The notes: generated by a model not told the origin, from the letters alone. Counted from the stretch's first letter, positions 1 through 6,926 are shown. The stretch: 12,333 bases of DNA from an uncultured Lachnospiraceae bacterium (GCA_905236615.1 CAJORC010000429.1:1-12333), one strand, 5' to 3'. Program-made: numbers and translations.

Positions 1-101
1 AATGCTACTGTATTTACATTGGCGATATTGTTACCAATAACGTCCATTCTTGTCTGGTGTGTTCTCAGGCCTGCTACACCTGAAAAAAGTGATCTCATCA
101 T
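1..101 (-). CDS. flgE: Flagellar hook protein FlgE, N-terminal fragment
   Basis: This is the first 33 codons of a flagellar rod/hook family protein, cut by the window edge. The translation begins [20 protein letters not shown] and continues with [13 protein letters not shown]. This is the conserved N-terminal helix of FlgE/FlgF/FlgG proteins ([25 protein letters not shown]), which lies in the coiled-coil D0 core of the filament. Being directly downstream of fliK, flgD and the TIGR02530-type gene makes the hook protein FlgE the best assignment; FlgG is the alternative. Two adjacent ATG codons (101 and 98) are possible starts. A GGAGGG ribosome binding site at 111-116 is 9 nt from the first, so I chose 101. 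The gene follows an unusual 226-nt gap filled mostly by a long inverted repeat, unlike the tight spacing elsewhere. Confidence 0.9.
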   Translation of the reverse strand, partial: MMRSLFSGVAGLRTHQTRMDVIGNNIANVNTVA

Positions 102-135
102 AAGGCAATGCCCTCCATCGTATAATCTATATATG

Positions 136-331
136 TTGAAGCTTTTAGTTTTTGTGAAGTCAGTTGCAGATAATTAACAGCTCCAAATGATGGTAATGGA
201 AAACGCCGGTAGTTATGCCGCGTTCCTCAGCGGCATTAGTACCGCTGCGTTTGACTTTTAAGTGCAAGCGTCCATCATTGGACTGTTCATTATCTGCAAC
301 GTCACATCACAACCACCCCATAAAACTTCAA
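136..331. repeat. Long nested imperfect inverted repeat between the TIGR02530-type gene and flgE
   Basis: Almost the whole 196-nt segment folds back on itself. Outermost, TTGAAG at 136-141 pairs with CTTCAA at 326-331, and adjacent TTTTA/TAAAA and TTGTGA/TCACAA tracts continue the pairing. The main arms are 163-193 and 272-300. The reverse complement of the second arm matches the first except for one substitution and two single-base indels. Inside are arms 202-221 and 230-251, which contain CGGTA and ATGCCGC on the paired side, have two mismatches plus a 2-nt bulge, and close on an 8-nt loop (222-229). An asymmetric interior loop (194-201 against 252-271) contains its own small ACTT/AAGT palindrome. 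The right end covers the stop codon (328-330) of the upstream gene. In the flgE-sense transcript this would be a very large hairpin 35 nt before the start codon. It could be a foldback MITE-like element or a structured RNA. No terminator-like U tract follows it. Confidence 0.85.
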
Positions 332-738
332 CCAATAACCGCGCCGTCTATATTTGAGAAAACGCCGTCCTTTGTTGTATCTGCTGAATCCATTGCTGTA
401 ACTACTGTTCTGTTCGGGGTATTAACTATGAAAGCAAGATTGTCAACCATAACGAGCGAATCGTTTATGCCTTTTGCACTTGCTTTATCCACAGCCTCAC
501 TTAACCTTTCAAGCTGTTCCGCATTCATCCTGATATTTCTCATGGACAAACGCTCCGTTGCATGCTTTGAGAAATTAAGCCCCGATGCTGCCTCAAGGAC
601 TGAACGTTTATCGGATAAGATCTCCGCAAAGCTCTTCTCTTCGCCTGCCTTTTCAGGCGCCTGAGCTGTGCCGCTGAAATTCAAATACCGGTCGGCTATT
701 TCATTTATTGATAAATAATTTCCGTTTGATATTTTCAT
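328..738 (-). CDS. TIGR02530-family flagellar operon protein, function unknown
   Basis: This encodes a 136-residue protein of the small conserved flagellar operon family found between flgD and flgE in Firmicutes (TIGR02530, 'flg_new'). The family core is clear from about residue 55 to the end: HATERLSMRNI, then AVDKASAKGINDSLVMVDNLA, FIVN, and NRTVVTAMD, with a C-terminal FSNIDGAVIG. No signal peptide or membrane segment is visible, so it is probably cytosolic. Its role is not established; position suggests hook assembly or its control. The frame is open up to an ATG at 795 that abuts the flgD stop. However, an AAGGAGG site at 749-755 sits 10 nt from the ATG at 738, and the protein from there (MKISNGNYLS) looks natural, so I chose 738. 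The stop codon lies in the right end of the long inverted repeat, but the C-terminus looks complete. Confidence 0.88.
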   Translation of the reverse strand: MKISNGNYLSINEIADRYLNFSGTAQAPEKAGEEKSFAEILSDKRSVLEAASGLNFSKHATERLSMRNIRMNAEQLERLSEAVDKASAKGINDSLVMVDNLAFIVNTPNRTVVTAMDSADTTKDGVFSNIDGAVIG

Positions 739-748
739 GTCCGGTAAA

Positions 749-755
749 CCTCCTT
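749..755 (-). promoter_or_regulatory. Ribosome binding site that sets the start of the TIGR02530-type gene
   Basis: The sense-strand sequence AAGGAGG lies 10 nt before the ATG at 738. The longer in-frame start at 795 has no comparable site, so this motif decides the start. Confidence 0.75.
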
Positions 756-795
756 GTTTCCACGATCTGATCAAATAAGACCGCATCCCTGACAT

Positions 796-1515
796 TTAGA
801 TCTTCTCATCCGCTGAATCATCCTTAATCTCTATCGACGGCTTCTCTGCACTTGTTGCTCCGTCAATATATACTCCGTACTTTCCGAGCTCATTGATATA
901 TTTAACCATACCCTTAAGATTATCTTCAGAAAGGAAATTCCTCTGGTACTCTGTCATGTTCGTATAAGAAGTCCAGAGTGCCTGTACGGATTTCTGATAA
1001 CCCTGAGCATTGTCTGCGGTTATCTCGCCGATCTTCGGAAGGAGTTCATAAAGTGAATTCCATGTATTCGCAATATCCTTTGCCTCTGTATAACTATTAC
1101 TGTAAGTCTTAACAATATCATCGAGGCTGTAAAGAGTTCCGTTTATGCTTATCTTAACATTTGAACCGCTCTGATATACATATTCAACCTCACCGGTAAC
1201 CTCTGTTACTGCTCCCGTTGTCTCATTTGTGCTGTTTACGGTAACAGTCTGGCCAACCAGTGCCGTTGCTCTTGAAAGCTCCGTGGTCTTTGCCATATTC
1301 TGCATCTGCTCAAGTTCGGAGAATGTTGCAAGCTGTGATACATACTCGGTATTATCCATAGGCTGGAGCGGATCCTGATACTGAAGCTGTGCCACAAGAA
1401 GCTGCAGGAATGCCTGCTTATCAAGGGAATCATTTTTCTTCGCCTTTTTTGCTTCTTCTTCCTGATTTGTCTGGTTAACTACTTTTCCATCCCGAATTAC
1501 TGCTGATACACTCAT
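796..1515 (-). CDS. flgD: Flagellar hook-capping protein FlgD with C-terminal helical extension
   Basis: FlgD caps the growing hook and allows FlgE subunits to polymerise; it is exported by the flagellar type III apparatus. The conserved N-terminal hook-capping region is at residues 32-75. It begins DKQAFLQLLVAQLQYQDPLQ, followed by PMDNTEYVSQLATFSELEQM. ALVGQTV follows at 85-91 and a short beta-rich stretch at 105-130. Residues about 150-213 form an extra helical segment with LPKIGEIT, LWTSYTNMTEYQRNFLS and YINELGK. This resembles the 'LP..IT..d...V..A..aY..Lt..Q...v' pattern of FIVAR-like surface-protein helical modules and is not part of standard FlgD. At 239 residues it is much longer than the roughly 140-residue Bacillus protein. 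An AAGGAG site overlapping the fliK stop codon supports the ATG at 1515, 11 nt after fliK, so translation is probably coupled. Confidence 0.95.
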   Translation of the reverse strand: MSVSAVIRDGKVVNQTNQEEEAKKAKKNDSLDKQAFLQLLVAQLQYQDPLQPMDNTEYVSQLATFSELEQMQNMAKTTELSRATALVGQTVTVNSTNETTGAVTEVTGEVEYVYQSGSNVKISINGTLYSLDDIVKTYSNSYTEAKDIANTWNSLYELLPKIGEITADNAQGYQKSVQALWTSYTNMTEYQRNFLSEDNLKGMVKYINELGKYGVYIDGATSAEKPSIEIKDDSADEKI

Positions 1516-1526
1516 AGTCTATCTCC

Positions 1527-3161
1527 TTAAGCGCTGAAATCAACGCTGTTTCCATTATCGATCATTATGCGTCTTGCAAGATCATCTTCTTCGCTAAGCT
1601 CTTCATCTGACTCCGTATCTCCGGTTCTTCCCGCGAGATTTATCCTCCTGAGTCTTGCAGATCTCTCGGCACCTTCGGTATCACCGGAAAATCTTCCCGA
1701 ACCGCTGCCTGTATTATTCATAAAATTCTGCTCAAACTGATGACTTGCGAGCGTTACTTCAACTTCTTCTATCCTGATCCCCTTACTTGCAAGTGTTTCC
1801 TTAAGCTCTGTCACCTGGGATTCAAGCGCCTGTTTAACCTGTGCATTCTCAGCAACAAACTGTGCCGTAAGCGCTCCTGCCTTTGCCTCTATATGAAGTC
1901 CAACTTTACCGAGGCTCGCAGGATGAAGCTGAAGCTCCATCGATGTCACTTCCTGACGTACCGATATTTTAATTTCTTCTTTAACCTGATTTAAGATGTT
2001 TTCAACACGCTCAGCTGTGCTCATCTGATTTGCTGCCTCGGATACCTGTGCAGCTTCCTTGCCGCCTATGGCTTCCGTAATGGCATCTGATAGATTATTC
2101 TGGAAAAGAAGGTTTATGGTCTGGCCTTTGTTTTCCGGATTTTTCTGACCGGGATTCTGTCCGCCCTCTTCCTTCGTTCCTTCATCTTTAACCGTCTCTT
2201 CAACCGGTTTCTGGATACCGGTCTCTTTTTCTAACTGCGTGTTGTTTTCGGATTTATCTCCTCCGGTCGTCGGCTGTCCGTCCGCTCTGTCCGGCTTTAT
2301 GGAGATACTGACGGTTTCCGTTTTGGTCCCTGCCGTCTCTTCATCATCCGAAATCGTAACCTTAAATTTTTCTTCAGGTTTCGCTTCTTTTTGTAAGTCT
2401 TTGCCTTCTTTTACCTCTTTTTCATCAGTAACGGTTACCTGGATCTCATCCTGTTTTAAGTAATCACCGAAGTCTTTTCTGTCATCGTTTCCATCATCTG
2501 TATTTACTGTGATCTCTTCTGCCTTTGCCGGTAATTCCTCAACTATTTTTTCAAGTTCCCCGCTTTCAAGCATGTCCTTGAAGGATTCAGGTGTAAGATC
2601 GAGTTCCTGCATAAGCTCTGCCGTAATGTTCCTGATCTCAGATGAAATATTCAGCACATTCACTGTAAGGTTCTCATCAGTCAGAATATCGAATACATCC
2701 GACCCTGTAAGCTCCGCAACGATTGCTGTTACATTGACGGTATCCAGAAGATCAACCGGAGAAAATCCCAGTTTCGTCATTGCCTCTTCAAGCTCTTTGT
2801 CGCTTACCCCGAGTTCTTCTTTAATGACTTCCTTTACTTCTGCGACTGCCTTTTCCAAAGCTTTTCCGATACGTTCCGCTCCGCCGTCTGCTGTCCTTAT
2901 CTTATCCCGCCCGCTGACTGTACCGGTATTTCCGAGTTTTTCTTCCAATGCTGTCCTTGCGTCAGTCATCTTATCCTGAAAACTCTGCTTTGTGCCTGCT
3001 CCCGCACTGTCCGTTTTTGGTCCTGCGTCCTGATTTCCACCTGCTGTCCTGTTTAGTATCGAGCCAAAGGACGTAGTCGCTTTAACCGTGTTTGCCGGAC
3101 TGACTGCTGTTACCAGCGATGACGCTGTATCCATAAGTCCTGAAATTTTGTTCACTGTCAT
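1527..3161 (-). CDS. fliK: Flagellar hook-length control protein FliK
   Basis: FliK is the secreted molecular ruler that measures hook length and triggers the export switch at FlhB from hook to filament substrates. The 544-residue protein has a long, poorly conserved, acidic and Glu/Lys/Thr-rich N-terminal part (about 1-390), as expected for a stretched ruler. It then has a conserved C-terminal Flg_hook domain at about 395-475, with the family hallmark MELQLHPASLGKV at 408-420 followed by LHIEAKAGALTAQFV. The last 70 residues are polar and probably disordered. An in-frame TAA lies two codons before the ATG at 3161, so no longer form is possible. A strong AAAGGAGG (3176-3183) lies 14 nt upstream, which is long. 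A GTG at 3155 with AAGGA 6 nt before it is an alternative. It is first in the hook module and follows an intrinsic terminator. Confidence 0.93.
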   Translation of the reverse strand: MTVNKISGLMDTASSLVTAVSPANTVKATTSFGSILNRTAGGNQDAGPKTDSAGAGTKQSFQDKMTDARTALEEKLGNTGTVSGRDKIRTADGGAERIGKALEKAVAEVKEVIKEELGVSDKELEEAMTKLGFSPVDLLDTVNVTAIVAELTGSDVFDILTDENLTVNVLNISSEIRNITAELMQELDLTPESFKDMLESGELEKIVEELPAKAEEITVNTDDGNDDRKDFGDYLKQDEIQVTVTDEKEVKEGKDLQKEAKPEEKFKVTISDDEETAGTKTETVSISIKPDRADGQPTTGGDKSENNTQLEKETGIQKPVEETVKDEGTKEEGGQNPGQKNPENKGQTINLLFQNNLSDAITEAIGGKEAAQVSEAANQMSTAERVENILNQVKEEIKISVRQEVTSMELQLHPASLGKVGLHIEAKAGALTAQFVAENAQVKQALESQVTELKETLASKGIRIEEVEVTLASHQFEQNFMNNTGSGSGRFSGDTEGAERSARLRRINLAGRTGDTESDEELSEEDDLARRIMIDNGNSVDFSA

Positions 3162-3175
3162 TCCTTATAAATCAG

Positions 3176-3183
3176 CCTCCTTT
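3176..3183 (-). promoter_or_regulatory. Ribosome binding site of fliK, unusually far from the ATG
   Basis: AAAGGAGG is a strong Shine-Dalgarno match but lies 14 nt before the ATG at 3161. A second weaker AAGGA directly abuts that ATG and is 6 nt before an in-frame GTG at 3155, so the exact start is open to doubt. Confidence 0.55.
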
Positions 3184-3222
3184 CTTTAAGTAATAGAATT
3201 ATCTCGTTACTATTCTATCGAC

Positions 3223-3264
3223 AAAAAAGCCCCGACGCATAATAGCACCGGGGCCGATTTTTTT
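3223..3264 (-). terminator. Intrinsic terminator between the ylxF/motE-like gene and fliK, possibly bidirectional
   Basis: On the minus strand a 10-bp stem (arms 3229-3238 and 3245-3254, GCCCCG core, two G-U pairs) closes a 6-nt TATTAT loop and is followed directly by six T residues. On the plus strand the same stem is followed after 3 nt by seven T residues, so it could act both ways. It lies in a 160-nt gap inside an otherwise compact operon, about 60 nt upstream of fliK and 60-100 nt after the ylxF-like stop. It probably attenuates or ends transcription before the hook genes. Confidence 0.85.
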
Positions 3265-3321
3265 AATTTCTTGTATTTTTTTGTATACATTTTGTTTTTT
3301 AAGGCATAATGCCTCCGCAGA

Positions 3322-4269
3322 TCAATTTGCACTCACACTGTTATCTGTATCAGTGGGCGTCTCAACCGACGGTGTCACCGCAGATGCATTTGTTGTCGTC
3401 GTACCGGAACTGCTTCCCGACTCCGAAGGTTCCATTATCTTCGTGACTTTCGCAGCTATCTCCGCATCCATCTGGGCAAGGATCTTTCCTCTGTCTTCTG
3501 TTCCCATGGCAGCCAGTATCTTCGCAACAAGCTGGAGTCTGTCAGTCATGGTATCGAATATTTCTGCAGCATCCTTCGGTTTCATTGCAGAATATGCCGC
3601 AGCATAGCTCTCAACCTGCTTATTGGTCTGTTCTTTCTGAACGACCTGTTTATAAAGTATCTCCGCATTCGTCGGATCTATCGACTCATAATATTTCTGA
3701 TATTCCGAAATATCAAGTGCATTATCCCCAAAGACAACTTCATTGTAGAATTCATCTTTTATCTTTTCAAATGCCACCTGATTTTCTTCATAGGTACGGA
3801 GTCTGGCAACTTCCGCCTGAAGATTTGCAATTGTCTGATCCGTATCGTTAGATGCCACCTGTGCCTCGGCAAGCTGGTTTTCCAGTGTCTTGATCCGTTC
3901 TATTGCGTCATCAAGACTGGTATATCCCGCATAAGCATCGTCTTCGCTTATGCCGTTTCCGCTTGCTGTAAGTGAATGCCCCGGGAGTATCTTGCTTATA
4001 TAAGGAACATCCTTTAAAACAGGTTCAAGAACACCAGAACCAAAGCCGCCCACATCAAGTTTTATGAGCAGCAGCAATATTGCAAGCCAGACTATTACGA
4101 TAAAGATCGTAACGAGCACAACCGACAGACCGCCTTCCTCCTCGTCATCATCATTATCATCCACTCCGCCCTTAGCTTTTTCCTTCTTCGGCTTTTTCTC
4201 TTTTTTCCCCTTCTTTTTTTCTTCTTCGGGTTCCTGTAATTCTAAATCCTTATCATCTTCTTTCGCCAT
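3322..4269 (-). CDS. ylxF: YlxF/MotE-like membrane coiled-coil protein with MgtE-N-like domain
   Basis: This 315-residue protein occupies the ylxF position between fliJ and fliK. Residues 1-47 are a highly charged Lys/Glu/Asp cytoplasmic tail. One strong membrane helix follows at 48-69 (LSVVLVTIFIVIVWLAILLL). A coiled coil spans about 119-175 (IERIKTLENQLAEAQ and IANLQAEVARLRTYEENQ). An MgtE N-terminal-like helical domain is at about 221-281, with the typical YSAMKPKDAAEIFDTM, VAKILAAMG and MDAEIAAKVTKIM pattern. The tail is Ser/Thr-rich. The related proteobacterial MotE protein is a chaperone for the MotC motor component, and Bacillus YlxF is a flagellar operon protein of unclear role. The topology would place the coiled coil and MgtE-N-like domain outside the membrane. 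A role in motor assembly or stator interaction is inference. It starts 2 nt after the fliJ stop. Confidence 0.85.
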   Translation of the reverse strand: MAKEDDKDLELQEPEEEKKKGKKEKKPKKEKAKGGVDDNDDDEEEGGLSVVLVTIFIVIVWLAILLLLIKLDVGGFGSGVLEPVLKDVPYISKILPGHSLTASGNGISEDDAYAGYTSLDDAIERIKTLENQLAEAQVASNDTDQTIANLQAEVARLRTYEENQVAFEKIKDEFYNEVVFGDNALDISEYQKYYESIDPTNAEILYKQVVQKEQTNKQVESYAAAYSAMKPKDAAEIFDTMTDRLQLVAKILAAMGTEDRGKILAQMDAEIAAKVTKIMEPSESGSSSGTTTTNASAVTPSVETPTDTDNSVSAN

Positions 4270-4271
4270 AA

Positions 4272-4736
4272 CTACTCACCCTTCTTACTCTCTTTCCTTT
4301 TGTTCCCGTATGTATAACTCGTAAGCTCATCAATGATCTTGCTTTCCGCCGCATTCTCCTCCTGCTGGAATCTCCTGTAGGCATGTTCTCTGAGCTTTTC
4401 CTGTGCTTTCCTCTCTTTCATTACTTTTTCAAGTTCCTGACGGCGTTTTTCAAGTTTATCTTCTTCTATCTTCACTCTCACATGCTGGTCTGCTATCAGC
4501 ATGTCCATTGTATTAACGCCCTGTATGTTTTCAAGTATATCCCTGACATTCAGGCCACTGCTCCTGAGTCTTTTTCCCTCTTCTTCGTATCTGTTTTTCT
4601 CGTTTTTTAATTCTTCTTCTATCTGTTCTTCTCTTGTCAGCGCCCGTCTCTGATTGGCATAAGCCATTTTTGACTGGTCCTCAAGTTTTTCCTTCAGTTT
4701 CAGGATATTCTGCATCCTGTATTTGAATTTGCCCAT
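4272..4736 (-). CDS. fliJ: Flagellar export chaperone/stalk protein FliJ
   Basis: FliJ is the small coiled-coil stalk that inserts into the FliI hexamer, links it to FlhA and helps escort export substrates. The 154-residue protein begins FKYRMQNILKLKEKLEDQSK, typical of FliJ (F.yrlq.vL.lke..e). It is almost entirely helical and charged (heptads through EEQIEEELKNEKNRYEEEGK and KLEKRRQELEKVMKERKAQE) with no membrane segment. Sequence conservation in this family is low, so the call also relies on position immediately after fliI. The ATG lies 2 nt after the fliI TAG, and the ribosome binding site (GAGGG) is inside the end of fliI, so translation is probably coupled. Confidence 0.9.
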   Translation of the reverse strand: MGKFKYRMQNILKLKEKLEDQSKMAYANQRRALTREEQIEEELKNEKNRYEEEGKRLRSSGLNVRDILENIQGVNTMDMLIADQHVRVKIEEDKLEKRRQELEKVMKERKAQEKLREHAYRRFQQEENAAESKIIDELTSYTYGNKRKESKKGE

Positions 4737-4738
4737 AA

Positions 4739-6055
4739 CTACTCGCCCTCAAATACGCCCTCCAGAAGCTTTAATACCTCGTCAAGCGAGTATTTATCAT
4801 CCACCTGCTGGGTAAGGAATTCGTTGACAGCGTCTATTTTTTCTATTGCATAATCTATTGTCTTTGACGAACCTTTCTGATATGCACCTATATTTATAAG
4901 GTCTTCGGACTCATGATAGGTCGCAAGTACAGTTTTCATTTTTGATGCAAGTGCCTTATGATTCTTGCTTGCTATCTGCGACATACATCTTGAAATACTC
5001 TGCAGTACATCAATTGCCGGATAATGGTTCTGATGCGCAAGCTGTCTCGAAAGCATTACATGACCGTCAAGTATGGATCTTGCCGTATCTGTTATAGGTT
5101 CATTGAAATCATCACCATCGACAAGTACGGTATAAAGACCTGTTATCGAACCTCTTTCACCGTTTCCGGCTCTCTCCAGAAGTTTCGGCATTTCCGCATA
5201 TACCGATGGAGGATATCCTCTTGTTACCGGAGGTTCTCCCGATGCAAGTCCTATTTCTCTCTGTGCCATGGAAAAACGTGTAAGTGAATCCATCATCAGC
5301 AGCACGTCTTTACCCTGATTTCTGAAATATTCAGCTACAGCCGTGGCTGTTTTTGCAGCCTTGTTTCTAAGGAGTGCAGGCTTATCCGAAGTCGCTACCA
5401 CAACTACCGAACGCTTCATGCCCTCTACTCCGAGGTCACGCTCGATGAACTCCCTTACTTCTCTTCCTCGCTCTCCGATAAGGGCTATAACATTTATATC
5501 CGCTTTTGTATTTCTAGCGAACATTCCCATAAGTGTACTTTTTCCGACACCGGAACCCGCGAATATACCTATACGCTGTCCCTTTCCGATCGTCATAAGT
5601 CCGTCAACCGCTTTTACTCCGAGCGGCAGGATATCATGTATTATGACTCTGTCCATCGGATCCGGCGGAGGTGCTTCCACGGGATACTCCTCTCCGCCAA
5701 GTATCTCATAGCCGTCCGTGGGTCTTCCCAGTCCGTCAAGTGTATGGCCCAAAAGCTCCTCACCCACGGTAACGCTCAGCGGATGACCAAGATTTTCAAC
5801 CGTACATCCTGCCCCTATACCTTCAGTCAGCTCATATGGCATCAACAAGGTTTTCGAATCCTTAAAGCCTATAACTTCTGCAAGTATCGGAGACTTGCTG
5901 TCATCATCCGGCATTATCCTGCAAAGATCTGCCAGCTTCGCATCCGGTCCCAGTGACTCTATGGTAAGCCCGACAACATTAACAACCTTTCCAAGTTTTT
6001 TGTAAAAGGTCATTTCACTCAGTTTTGCATATTTTGAAAAATCTATTGCTTCCAT
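4739..6055 (-). CDS. fliI: Flagellum-specific ATPase FliI
   Basis: FliI is the cytoplasmic ATPase of the flagellar type III export apparatus, related to the F1 beta subunit, and works with FliH and FliJ to unfold and deliver substrates. In the 438-residue protein (numbered from the Met at 6055) the Walker A loop GSGVGKST is at 167-174, GERGREV with the probable catalytic Glu at 195-201, and Walker B VLLMMD at 251-256, followed by SLTRFSMAQREIG. RGYPPSVYAEMPKLLERAG and the C-terminal helical domain are intact, and the length is normal. Two in-frame ATGs exist. AAAGGG at 6065-6070 is only 3 nt from the ATG at 6061 but 9 nt from the one at 6055, so the second is preferred; the longer form would add two residues. 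The gap from fliH is short (about 30 nt). Confidence 0.97.
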   Translation of the reverse strand: MEAIDFSKYAKLSEMTFYKKLGKVVNVVGLTIESLGPDAKLADLCRIMPDDDSKSPILAEVIGFKDSKTLLMPYELTEGIGAGCTVENLGHPLSVTVGEELLGHTLDGLGRPTDGYEILGGEEYPVEAPPPDPMDRVIIHDILPLGVKAVDGLMTIGKGQRIGIFAGSGVGKSTLMGMFARNTKADINVIALIGERGREVREFIERDLGVEGMKRSVVVVATSDKPALLRNKAAKTATAVAEYFRNQGKDVLLMMDSLTRFSMAQREIGLASGEPPVTRGYPPSVYAEMPKLLERAGNGERGSITGLYTVLVDGDDFNEPITDTARSILDGHVMLSRQLAHQNHYPAIDVLQSISRCMSQIASKNHKALASKMKTVLATYHESEDLINIGAYQKGSSKTIDYAIEKIDAVNEFLTQQVDDKYSLDEVLKLLEGVFEGE

Positions 6056-6064
6056 GGTCATTTT

Positions 6065-6070
6065 CCCTTT
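6065..6070 (-). promoter_or_regulatory. Ribosome binding site favouring the second Met of fliI
   Basis: AAAGGG lies 3 nt from the ATG at 6061 and 9 nt from the ATG at 6055; the latter spacing is normal, so it decides the start. Confidence 0.6.
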
Positions 6071-6089
6071 GCATCATCTGCTGAACGAT

Positions 6090-6926
6090 CTAACTCTTTC
6101 TATATGACAACAGCTTAAGCTCTCTCTTGAGTCCCGCCAGCTGTGTTTCCAGCGAGCAGTCATAAATTCCCGATCCTGTTTCGATCATGCACTCATTAGG
6201 TTTCAGAGTGATATCCTCAACGATCTCGGCAGACTCCGCATTTGACACTCCGGCAAGGAGCTGTTTTTTCTGCATCGAAACAAAGCCATAATCATCTTTC
6301 GAAACATGAATAATGAAATTCGAGTTACCCTCGACCTTCCTGACTGCATCCTGTATAAGATGGAATATGACTTCTTTATTCTGACCGAACCGTACATGAA
6401 AAACATGTTCATAAATATCTGTAAGGGTATCTATGAACATCGGCTCAAGCTCTTCAATTTTCTTCTGGTAATCGTCTTCTAATTTATCGGCGCGCTCCTC
6501 GTACTCAGCCCTGGCTCTTTCCGATTCAGCAAGAGCATCTTCATGCCCTTTCTCGTAACCGTTCTGTCTTCCCTCGGCTTCAGCCGCCGCTCTTATTTCC
6601 TCCGCTTCAGCACGCGCTTCCTCGATTATGCGCTCTGCCTCAGCCCTTGCCTCGCTTATTATCTCCTCTTCTTCAGCACGAAGGTCTTCCGGAGGTTCTT
6701 CATACTGAGGCGCAGCCTCATATTCCGGCTGCTCCCCGTCTTCAGTCAGAAGCTCAACCCTTTCGGCATTCAGGCCTTCCGAAAAACCGTCAAGGTCTAC
6801 TTCCTCATTTTCCATCTCTCTTAATATCTTATTGATTTTTTCCGCCACCTGACCATTCGAATCGATCACATACTTTTCCGGTGTCTGATTGCTAAAGGTG
6901 TATGCGCGTTTTATCAAATTAGACAA
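6090..6926 (-). CDS. fliH: Flagellar export apparatus protein FliH
   Basis: FliH binds FliI as a dimer, holds back its ATPase activity and tethers it to the C-ring and export gate. The 278-residue protein has an acidic linker (about 40-90). A long Ala/Glu/Arg coiled coil follows (about 84-160), with EARAEAE repeated at 92-98 and 103-109, an 11-residue period. The FliH/type III stator C-terminal domain is at about 160-275, ending in NECMIETGSGIYDCSLETQL and AGLKREL. This is the FliI-binding end, related to the F1 delta subunit. The start is a TTG at 6926 that overlaps the fliG end by 8 nt. A GGAGGAG site (6936-6942) within fliG lies 9 nt upstream, which supports this rare start and suggests translational coupling. 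Confidence 0.92.
   Translation of the reverse strand: MSNLIKRAYTFSNQTPEKYVIDSNGQVAEKINKILREMENEEVDLDGFSEGLNAERVELLTEDGEQPEYEAAPQYEEPPEDLRAEEEEIISEARAEAERIIEEARAEAEEIRAAAEAEGRQNGYEKGHEDALAESERARAEYEERADKLEDDYQKKIEELEPMFIDTLTDIYEHVFHVRFGQNKEVIFHLIQDAVRKVEGNSNFIIHVSKDDYGFVSMQKKQLLAGVSNAESAEIVEDITLKPNECMIETGSGIYDCSLETQLAGLKRELKLLSYRKS

Noticed and set aside
136..331. Invertible flagellar phase switch like the Clostridioides difficile flg switch
   Set aside because: The repeats nest into a nearly complete palindrome, so inversion would change little. It holds no promoter-like core and no recombinase gene is nearby; the fold-back reading fits better.
215..664. Plus-strand 149-codon open frame overlapping the inverted repeat and the TIGR02530-type gene
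   Set aside because: It is antisense to a conserved gene, lacks recognisable protein features, and low-complexity Ser/Leu content marks it as a shadow frame.
739..795. N-terminal extension of the TIGR02530-type protein to the ATG abutting the flgD stop
   Set aside because: No good ribosome binding site for it, and a strong AAGGAGG within the extension serves the ATG at 738.
3220..3292. Small 26-codon reading frame on the minus strand (MYTKKYKKLKK..., with a short hydrophobic end) between the ylxF-like gene and fliK
   Set aside because: It runs through the terminator hairpin, and the nearest GGAGG is over 20 nt away, so it looks like chance.
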